This document shows, one piece after another, positions 56,094 to 64,000 of a stretch of DNA of 64,000 nucleotides. Made by a program: the position numbers and the translations under genes. How positions within the stretch are numbered: the first letter of the stretch is position 1; the number at the start of each line of letters is the position of its first letter. A model generated the notes under the pieces. That model was given only the letters and a program-made list of their open reading frames with translations. It searched no databases and was not told where the DNA came from. Source of the stretch: Citrus sinensis (lineage: Eukaryota; Streptophyta; Magnoliopsida; Sapindales; Rutaceae); the NCBI RefSeq assembly GCF_022201045.2, contig NC_068559.1, positions 26,109,501 through 26,173,500 on the forward strand. Direction: 5' to 3'.

Positions 56094-59000
56094 ATGGGAA
56101 CTGCTGCTCGCAGGTTCTGAACTTGTGATTCCTTTCATACAATAGTGAACCCTATTTTATATTTTTATTTTTGACTCGTTTTAGATTTGATAACACTATA
56201 TAATTTCTGTTTGCTGCAGTTCGATTAATAGAAAAACAAATGAGAGTATGAGGCTGATAGTAACAACATTCGTTGGAGTGGTTTTTGGGTTTTTCATAGG
56301 AGTATCTTTTCCAACACTGTCACTAACTAAGGTACCTAAAGTTGATTTTTATTTGATATTTGCACTTTTGTTTTTATTCAGAGATATGCTTATAAGAATG
56401 CCCTTCATTATATTTGTACTTTTTATTTTTAACTAGATGATGGAACATTCACACTGTTTCTCAATTCTGGCAGTTGACTCTCCCATCCAGCCTTCTTCCT
56501 ACCGTGGAATATGTTGAGGACCAAAGATCAGGTCTTTCAACCCAAAGATTTTTGAATGTCTTTAATCCTTTGAACCGTAATAATGGCAGCTCAACTCGAG
56601 CTCAAGTTTTGAATGATACATCAAAGGTAATGCCACCTATCCATGGTTTTTTTTATCTAGAACAACAGATTTTACATGGCTAAATTGTTTAATTGGGGAG
56701 CTTATTGCCAGTATGGTTACTTCATAATTTTGTTTTGTGACCAGTTTCTTAATTTCTTGACTATTAAAGAGTTTATTGCAATTATTGTCAATAAACACAC
56801 ATTGGAGATCCCTGCTCTGTTTTCCAAATAGATAGTTTCTTCAGGTTGGAAAGGGCTTTAAACACTGCTTGCTATGGTGGTTTGCAGCTTCACAAATATG
56901 ATAAAAGTAGGAAAGATTGAAAAAGCATATAATAGACAAATAGACAATTAAGCGGTTGTGAAAAGGGATTTACTGAATAAGTTTAAGAGACCCAGCTTTC
57001 AGTCTTGTTCCTGCATCTCAGTCTTCAGACAATTGTAGACCTTAGGAGGTCAAGATTAGGGAATCAGATATGCTAATAATAATTTTTTGAAGCTTGTATG
57101 TAAATTTTGTTGGCAGTTCCATCGTCAAATTGGTTCTTGTTTTCTCCTATTTCTTGCCAAGGTTTTCTCTGCCTTTCCAAAGGAGGTTGATTGCTGGGTT
57201 CTTCTTGATTTTTCTATTATTTGGTACAAAAATTCTACATAATTGATCAGAGCAGTATTATAAGTGGCTGAAATGGATGAAAAAAATCTGGACATGCCTG
57301 TATTGGTAATTACTGAGTAAAGAAATTGTACTTTGATCTTACCTGTAGTTGTTGATAAGGTGGCTCCTTTTAGGTACTCTATATTACTGAGCTTAAATGC
57401 ATGAGCTATGTGGTACTTAAGTTAGGCCATCATTTATTTGTTTCATTGTTGGCATAAGTGTGGATAATCTTAAAAGTCCTGTTTCGAGTGTTCTATACTT
57501 AGTTTCCACATCCATACCTTTTTGGTATGCTCTCTTTGCATCAGAGTTGATAATATTGTTCTTATTTAATATTCGTGTCCAACGCTGATTACAAACTCTT
57601 AAGAATTTGTTGTTCCTTGTCAATTTATTTGAGCTTGCATTTTGTGTTTCCTTTTTTATTCTGGCACAGATTTGGGTTCCTACAAATCCTCGAGGTGCAG
57701 AAAGACTACCACCAAAGATTGTTAGAGCTGAATCAGATTTTTACTTGCGCAGATTGTGGGGTAATCCTAATGAGGTGTGTATCTGACCACTTTCATGAGC
57801 AATATAATGTTGCGTTGTTTTTTTCTAGTCCTGGGTGAATGCTTTAATGAAGACACCATTGGCAACCTCTTGGTATTTCTAAATTGTTATTGTTTGCTGG
57901 CAACAACATATCTGATGAAGTCTGCTATTGCAGGACTTGACCAGCCAACCAAAGTATCTTGTCACCTTCACTGTTGGTTATGACCAGAAAAATAATATTA
58001 ATGCAGCAATTAAAAAGGTTGGTTTCTGCTTTCCTCCCACCATTTTCTTTCTTTGTGTGCATCTTTGTGTCACTAATATCTGTTCCAAACAGTTTTCAGA
58101 CAACTTTACAATTGTTCTCTTTCATTATGATGGCCGCACAACTGAATGGAATGAGTTTGAGTGGTCGAAACGGGCTATCCATGTGAGTGTTCGGAAGCAA
58201 ACTAAATGGTAACTATCTATTATTATCTTCTATTTCATTTTAAATCATGAATATTATATCTACTTTTGCTGGTAAGCTTGAATATAACATATTTATTATC
58301 TGTTAGTTCAATCTTATGTTTTTGCATTTGTCCTAGGTGGTATGCGAAGCGGTTTTTGCATCCTGACATTGTGGCATCATATGACTACATATTTATCTGG
58401 GATGAAGACCTTGGCGTTGAGCATTTCAATGCCGAAGAGTGAGTGATAAACCCATAGCTTTAATTGATTGTCCTGTTTCAGTATATTCATTTCGTGACAC
58501 ACCTTTTGTTTAATTTCAGATACATAAAACTAGTGCGGAAGCATGGTTTGGAGATTTCGCAACCTGGTTTGGAACCAAACAAAGGATTAACATGGCAGAT
58601 GACAAAAAGAAGAGGTGATCGTGAAGTTCACAAGTAAGAATTGTGGGATTATTACCAAAATTCATCTAGTCTGGTTTATTGAATGATTTAAGTAACAATT
58701 TTTCTTTGTTTGCTGAATTCATTAGAGAAACTGAGGAGAAACCAGGCTGGTGCTCTAACCCACATCTACCTCCCTGTGCCGCGTATGATAAGCTTTGATA
58801 TTATTTTTGGATATGCATTGATTAGTTCGCTGACATCTTATAACTGGATGAGTTATTGCACGCAGATTTGTAGAGATCATGGCACCCGTGTTTTCGCGAG
58901 ACGCTTGGCGTTGTGTTTGGCATATGATTCAGGTATAAAGGATTTTGCTTATTCATTTAAAGCCTTAACTGGTCCTCAATTATTTTTCCATCCCATTGCT

Positions 59001-59595
59001 TAGTTATTATTATTTTTTCGTGGTGATTTCAGAATGACTTGGTCCATGGGTGGGGCCTTGATTTTGCCCTCAGAAAATGTGTAGAGGTTAGTGACCTGTC
59101 TCATCTGTCTTTGATTATCACTCTCTCTGTGATCATTTGCTATTGCTGAAATGCTTAACGTGAATCTCTTGAAAAACAGCCTGCACATGAGAAGATAGGT
59201 GTGGTAGATTCTCAATGGATTGTTCATCAAACTGTTCCGTCCCTTGGGAACCAGGTAATTGGAATAAATAATTGGCTACCAATAAGTCCATCTATGTCAT
59301 TTTAAAATTTGTGTATGCTGGAATGAAATACTTACACCACTTATTTTTTCTGTAGGGAGAGTCGAAAGATGGGAAAGCACCATGGCAAGGAGTATGTGAA
59401 ATCCTTTCTTAAATAATTTTTTTATTATTGCACGCACGCCGACGCTTACAATGAACTAATTTTCTTCTATGCCAATGCCAGGTAAGGGAGAGATGTAAAA
59501 AGGAATGGACCATGTTTCAGGGTCGGATGGCAAATGCTGAAAAAGCATATTTTCAGGCACTGGGAGCTGATACTACGGATTCCTCAGCTCATTAG
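56094..59595 (+). CDS. DUF707 family protein (membrane-anchored, Golgi-type topology)
   Basis: Plant DUF707 protein, 402 aa, often misnamed 'lysine ketoglutarate reductase trans-splicing related'. Fourteen exons keep frame: 56094-56113, 56220-56331, 56474-56626, 57670-57774, 57934-58017, 58093-58208, 58337-58438, 58520-58633, 58726-58782, 58866-58932, 59033-59086, 59180-59254, 59356-59391, 59482-59595. The first coding exon has only 20 nt. A short cytosolic end with NRKTNESM precedes a signal anchor at about 18-38 (LIVTTFVGVVFGFFIGVSF), implying type II topology. Conserved parts: IWVPTNPRGAERLPP, YLVTFTVGYDQK, IVLFHYDGRTTEW, WWYAKRFLHPD, acidic IFIWDEDLGVEHF, CSNPHLPPCAAFVEIMAPVF, HGWGLDFALRKCVEP and IGVVDSQWIVHQ. 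The fold recalls nucleotide-sugar transferases but activity is unproven. Matches At1g67850 (from memory). Confidence 0.9.
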
Positions 59596-61180
59596 GGAAC
59601 ATCAATGTAAAGAGGCTGACCGTACACAATGACCGCCATTCAGTACAGTGCTTTAGGGTTTTACGTATATTGGTAGAATCCAATTTCTCAATGTAATAAT
59701 TTTTTTTTTAATTAACAATTATTAGATTTATGGTATGAAAAGAAAATGATCACCCAGTTTTCCACCTCAAGTTCTGCTGAGATTTCAGTCATTCTGTTCA
59801 TATCATTCCTTCATTTCAATGTTGAATGCTCTATCCTTGCTTCCCTTGAATTATCTTTCGCACACCTTGTCTCTTCCAATGCTAGACAAGATACGTGACG
59901 CGTTTCTTGACACAAACGGAAACAGAAAAGGTCCAGGCATTCACATGCCTTCGTGAACGGGACCAGAATTTTGTCTCTCTGCACACCGTCAACAAGCTCC
60001 ACATATTTATCAAGAAAGTTCCTGGCGCCATAGGTGCCTCCGTGGATGTAATTTTGCCCACACGTTTGGGGTGGAGGAGTTGTTTACCGCGCCATAATTT
60101 CAGATGATAGGGAAAAAGTTCTCAGATTTTGAAAAGATCGACCGACTCGTAAAAGCTTCTTCCCATGATTCCTTACCACAATGACAATCCGGCCAATGTT
60201 AACGTTAAAGCGGACAAAAACGGTAATTTTGTCTTCGTGCTTGTTAAAGATACCTCTTGCTGTCGTGTTCTCGCTTTTGTTGAAAGCTACAGGTTAAACG
60301 TTAATTTTGTGATGTGTTGTTGCCATGTTGATTTTCAAGCCCGCGTTCACGTTTCTTCGTTATTCCTTTTGACTTTTATGTATTGGGCGTGTAATTAAAA
60401 TGATGCCTTGTACATTTTCCTTGCACGGTGTTCTACACGCTTACAAGAAAACTAGTCAAATAATATGACCCGCAGAGAGATGTCAATGCGCACAAAACCA
60501 TAAGAGAAAGGCACGCCCGACTCTCAGGGTCTGCTCTAAGTGAATATGATGATGATGTCTTCTTTTTTCCCCTTTTCCGCCTCCAACGTTAAGAGTTTAT
60601 TAAATTGTGGGAATCTAGCTGCTTATTAGGCAAAACCCTCAAACTATCAGTGTCATTTCTTTGATCAAAATGGTCTTGCTGCTTCGATGGGTTAGATGTT
60701 AGATTTGAACCGTTTGATTTCATCCTCAGAGGGGACCACCCATCTTAGACGGCAGCACATTGAATTAACAGGTTCAAAACAGGGACAGCAAAAAGCGAAG
60801 GCTTCACAAAAATCATACGAGGCTCCGGGAATCAAAAGATTCAAGAAACTTCTTGACAAGGCGCAAAGCTGGAAGGTCACTGCCACAAGGCATCGCCTCA
60901 TTAGCTCTCAGAAAGTATTAGTGCCTTAGAGACACGTGGTTCGTGGAAGTTACCCTTCATGTTCCCGTGAAAAGGCAGCACAACCGCCCAATTTTATTTT
61001 CTTTCACTCTTGTTGAATGTTCGATTATCATATCACTATTCGGTCATCGAATCACAAATCTTTCACAAAATTTTACACTTGTCGCCACGTATATAACCGA
61101 CTGGCCCCACCATGGTTAAGATATTTAACCAGGGTTAAGCAGTCTAGTGGTTAGGATGAGCCCGTGCCCGTCTGCCCGTG
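59596..61180. other. Intergenic region upstream of RING-H2 gene
   Basis: No gene is supported. Short open frames at 59811-60002 (minus), 60165-60398 and 60696-60929 lack family resemblance. Near 61131-61165 AGTCTAGTGGTTAGGAT matches a tRNA-Glu-like A-box region but no B box or acceptor stem follows. GCCACGTATATAACC at 61084-61098 combines an ACGT core with a second TATA-like motif. Confidence 0.45.
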
Positions 61181-61190
61181 TTATATATAT
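61181..61190 (+). promoter_or_regulatory. Putative TATA box of RING-H2 gene
   Basis: TTATATATAT lies about 235-245 bp upstream of the ATG at 61425; a start near 61215 would give a leader of about 210 nt. Confidence 0.5.
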
Positions 61191-61424
61191 CATCCTTCGA
61201 AAGCCCAAGTTGGGTTTATGTTGTTGAAACTGTTATGTGGAAGTGGAAGCAAATTGCTTGCTTCTTTGTCTTCTCACTGTTGTTGTCTCTAGCCAGAGCC
61301 AAAAGCCAATTCTTCTTCTAAAACTCTTAGCAAGAATAGTTATTGCGCCAAGTTTTAGAAGAAAAAAAGTGTTTTGCTTTCTGGCTTCTTGAAAACAAAG
61401 AAGATAAATTTTGAATTTTATAAC

Positions 61425-61883
61425 ATGGGTCTCTCAAATTTCCCTAGTGCAGCTGAGGGGTTGCTACCGGGACTGGTAATGAACACAGTTTTGTCTGTGG
61501 CTTTGCTGAAGAACATGGTGAGATCTTTGCTTCAAGGGATGGGAGCTGCTAGTGATTCTTCTTCTTCAAATGTCGAGGATGAATCAGATGGATTCATTAG
61601 TTCTAACTCAGAAGATGATAATGCAAGAGAGAGGAGAATATCAGTAACCCAGTTCAAGTCTTTGTGTGACAGCAGGTCCAGTTCTAGTAGTACTGTTGCA
61701 AGAAGTAATGGTGGCAGCACCTCCTGTTCAGCTGCAATGGAATGTTGTGTGTGTTTAAGTAGATTCCAATCTGATGAGGAGGTGAGTGAGTTGTCTTGCA
61801 AGCATTTCTTCCACAGAGGTTGTTTGGACAAATGGTTCGACAACAAGCATAGTACTTGCCCTCTTTGTCGATCTATTCTCTAG
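61425..61883 (+). CDS. XERICO-like RING-H2 E3 ubiquitin ligase
   Basis: Intronless 152-aa protein. The start MGLSNFPSAAEGLLPGLVMN followed by a hydrophobic segment (about 13-36, LVMNTVLSVALLKNMV) matches the N-terminal membrane anchor of the XERICO/RHA2-like group. A Ser/Asp/Glu-rich linker (42-100) leads to a C-terminal RING-H2 with all eight zinc ligands: C107, C110, C125, H127, H130, C133, C145 and C148 (CCVCLSRF, CKHFFHRGC, W137, CPLCR). The open frame upstream lacks another ATG. Such proteins sit in endomembranes and recruit E2 enzymes; XERICO itself raises abscisic acid levels, but that role cannot be assigned here. Resembles At1g67856 (from memory). Confidence 0.88.
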   Translation: MGLSNFPSAAEGLLPGLVMNTVLSVALLKNMVRSLLQGMGAASDSSSSNVEDESDGFISSNSEDDNARERRISVTQFKSLCDSRSSSSSTVARSNGGSTSCSAAMECCVCLSRFQSDEEVSELSCKHFFHRGCLDKWFDNKHSTCPLCRSIL

Positions 61884-63366
61884 ATTGGAGAAGCTTTTGG
61901 TTACTTAGTGGGTGGGTTCAGCTTTTTTAATGCAGGTTTTCACTTTTTAGAAGATACAATACTAGTCCTTCTATATTTTTGGTTGTACGTTTTCTTTGTC
62001 TCTTTTTCTCCCTTCAGGCTTCAGGTTTGATTTTTGCTCAAAATTAGGGAAATGTTATGTGACAAGCTTGCTTTTGCATTGCTATGTTTCTGTACGTTAA
62101 CATTATCGTGTATTATTGGTACAAGATGAAGGGATTGAAGCAGTTTTAAAAATTCTTCGTCTTGAGTTCCTTCTTCTATTAGCAAGTTTAATCCTTGAGA
62201 GAAAAACATGCTATTGGGTAATAGTATTTGGAAATAGCAATGATATGGTATTGAAAGACTCTTAAAAAGCTGCCATTTTTGGGTGGCTTTTTAAGGCTGT
62301 TGATGGGCCCGTACCTTTTTTTCTTTACCCCCCTTTCTTTTTTGTTTTGCGTAAAGATGGAAACCTCGTTTTGATGAAGTCTCCATTTGTCAAAAATAAT
62401 CTTCTGGAAACATTATCTGGAATCATGCTGCCAAACTTTGTCAATTGTCACTCTTATGCAAAAGGCCAGCTATTCACTCATGTTCTGGTTCTCATTTCTT
62501 AGCAGAAATGATCAATTGGGAATGAATAACACACAAACCATCACACATAAGTGGATTCCACAACAAACTAGCTTAAAGGTTAGACCTTTTTCAAAGAACC
62601 TGACTCGGGCTTGAAAAATAATCCACAACAAACTAGAAGCTGGAGGATCAATAAGAGGTCCAAGTTCTTGGTTTAATTAAATGTTCTACCAATATTGGAT
62701 GCTAATAAATGTAACTAGGTAGGTATAGACTGAAGATCTTAGACCACAAACTGGGCCCTAAACCTTCTCATAGGATTAGGCGATTAGCATCAGCCATTCA
62801 GCTGGCATTTTGGATCTGAAAAATCTTATTCTGAAAACTCCGCGGATCAAACCAGTAAAAGAAAAAGATCTTTAACCGAAAGCCTGTCGAGCTTTGAGCC
62901 TTTTACCAGAAAAGAAAAGTTTTTGAGGACACGATAACGATCGGTCATTTGGCACTTTATTGAATCAAAATAAGTACAAATCATGCAACTGATTGCATAA
63001 GCTAATTGATTTCTTTTTCTGTTTTTGTTCAATGGGGTGGCCTAGTTCCATAATCTGCACAAATAAAGCTTCAATCCACTGTTGTGTTATCAGGGACTTC
63101 TATGGTTTATTTAGTAATTCTGTTGCTGGTTCAACATGTTCTCAATAATCATTCAGTTTCAAACTATATTTGATATATGTGACAGAAGGAACAGGAAGTG
63201 AGGGTTGGGAGAGAACACAGATAGAATACAAACACTACGTGGATATAATTACTTGAAAGAAATTATTGGCTAGTACATATCGAACTTAAAATGCAAAGAG
63301 CAACCGTAACACAAGCCGCTCTAACGCTTTATCCGGCATGGAAATTGGTATCAGTGTACAAAATAA
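61884..63366. other. Intergenic region after RING-H2 gene
   Basis: The first few hundred bases are likely RING-H2 3' UTR. A short inverted repeat, AAAAAGC-(C/T)GCC near 62264-62296 around GGGTGGCTTTTT, is seen but unremarkable. No other gene is supported. Confidence 0.45.
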
Positions 63367-63614
63367 CCACGATTTATTGTATATAATCAGTGATGGGCAA
63401 CTCAATAATATGGTCCAGACAGCTCAGACCTCTGCTTGCTTAATAGAAACTTCTTGTGCTCATGCTGAATAAATTCCTCAGCCTCTGCATCCACGATTTA
63501 TTTTATATAATCAGTGATGGGCAACTCAATAATATGGTCCAGACATCTCAGACCTCTGCTTGCTTAATAGAAACTTCTTGTGCTCATGCTGAATAAATTC
63601 CTCAGCCTCTGCAT
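63367..63614. repeat. Recent 124-bp tandem duplication spanning a gene's 3' end
   Basis: Copies 63367-63490 and 63491-63614 differ at only two positions (TTGTATA versus TTTTATA, and CAGACAGCTC versus CAGACATCTC). On the minus strand the unit contains the last 29 or so codons of the small protein at 63526-63927, its stop codon and adjacent 3' UTR. The copy at 63491-63614 is the coding one; the other lies entirely in the 3' flank. Confidence 0.93.
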
Positions 63615-63927
63615 CCACGTTTTCTTCTATCTTCTTCTTGTTGACCTTAGCATGCACAGGAATGCGAGCAGGTTCGTAATTTACTACACGAATCCTCCTT
63701 GGTTCCTCAGGAACATACCCCATATAGTCGTTGAACGTTGGATTACTATATTGATAATGTTGGCCTTCAGGGAATGGCATCGGCTCCAGAGTGGTAGCAT
63801 AAACTGGGTAACCATCTGACATGGAACCATAAACTGGGTAACCGTTTGATGAATCAAAGCTTTGATATCGCCTGGCGTGATGGTGCTCGTGTCGATGATG
63901 CTCAGGGCTTCCATTTCCATACATCAT
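63526..63927 (-). CDS. Small His/Tyr-rich plant protein with DUF761-like tail
   Basis: Intronless 133-aa open frame on the minus strand; I do not recognise an assigned family. The N-terminus is His-rich (EHHRHEHHHARRY), followed by a Tyr/Pro/Gly-rich middle in which NGYPVYGS and DGYPVYAT repeat, then PEEPRRIRVVNYEPARIPVH, a Lys-rich stretch and an acidic-to-basic C-terminal helix AEAEEFIQHEHKKFLLSK. That last motif resembles the DUF761 C-terminal signature (AEEFI-x-F-x-x-Q). No signal peptide or membrane segment. Met1 and Met2 are adjacent possible starts. Composition bias and the conserved-looking tail favour a real gene over chance. The final 29 codons plus stop are duplicated in tandem just downstream. 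Confidence 0.7.
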   Translation of the reverse strand: MMYGNGSPEHHRHEHHHARRYQSFDSSNGYPVYGSMSDGYPVYATTLEPMPFPEGQHYQYSNPTFNDYMGYVPEEPRRIRVVNYEPARIPVHAKVNKKKIEENVDAEAEEFIQHEHKKFLLSKQRSEMSGPYY

Positions 63928-64000
63928 TTTTGGTCACTTTAAATTTGTTTGCCTTCAGATACGGGGTTTTGAAGTTGTGTTGTATCTTCTGTTTTCCCAG
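63928..64000. other. Upstream edge of the small-protein gene
   Basis: Only 73 bases remain before the window end; they hold the presumed 5' UTR of the minus-strand gene and nothing else recognisable. Confidence 0.5.

Noticed and set aside
60165-60929. Two short plus-strand frames before the RING-H2 gene
   Set aside because: No recognisable domain, no supporting splice structure, composition like flanking DNA.
61131-61175. tRNA-Glu-like A-box sequence
   Set aside because: No B box, no anticodon arm or acceptor stem can be formed; not a tRNA gene.
1-64000. CRISPR arrays, prokaryotic operons, phage or viral genes
   Set aside because: No direct-repeat/spacer pattern of CRISPR type and no prokaryotic coding; intron-rich plant genes throughout.

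Overview
This is a stretch of nuclear DNA from a flowering plant, almost certainly a eudicot. The genes are split by short AT-rich GT-AG introns, intergenic DNA is AT-rich, and every recognisable protein belongs to a plant family (plant-type eIF4B, chloroplast sensor kinase CSK, NAR2/NRT3, DUF868, DUF707). A rosid, perhaps Citrus, is a guess I cannot test. There is no prokaryotic or viral content.

Layout. 1-2413 (minus): broken, window-truncated gene of a plant DNA transposon carrying a Ulp1-type (C48) protease region. 3519-8296 and 9613-12532 (plus): tandem GH27 genes of the alpha-galactosidase / beta-L-arabinopyranosidase type; the second lacks an internal lectin-like module. 15348-15992 (plus): single-exon chloroplast SufE2-like gene. 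17033-17746 (minus): frameshifted NAR2/NRT3-like nitrate-transport accessory gene. 17.8-24.9 kb: repeat-rich, gene-free block with miniature DNA transposons and an LTR relic built on two minisatellites. 25682-30919 (plus): eIF4B. 32.4-41.4 kb (plus): GDSL esterase/lipase cluster, three intact genes and one relic exon. 42214-43176 (minus): DUF868. 44456-47061 (minus): PP2C phosphatase. 48855-52302 (plus): CSK. 56094-59595 (plus): DUF707. 61425-61883 (plus): XERICO-like RING-H2 protein. 63526-63927 (minus): small His/Tyr-rich protein whose 3' end is duplicated in tandem.

How the genes relate. This is ordinary euchromatin with independently transcribed genes, not an operon or pathway cluster. 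Two local gene families dominate (GH27 pair, GDSL array), both secreted and acting on cell-wall polymers or esters. SufE2 and CSK are plastid proteins. From memory, the gene content is a union of two Arabidopsis segments (around At1g67810-At1g67856 and At3g26380-At3g26430), which would make this a less fractionated ancestral block.

Exon coordinates were worked out by hand from frame continuity, GT-AG (or GC-AG) borders and family conservation. The exon chains of all eleven genes called intact keep frame from ATG to stop. UTRs and transcription starts are mostly not resolvable. I found no novel biological system; the most interesting items are gene-structure events (module-deleting exon fusion, conserved GC-AG intron, precise intron difference, C-terminal tandem duplication) and the mixed synteny.
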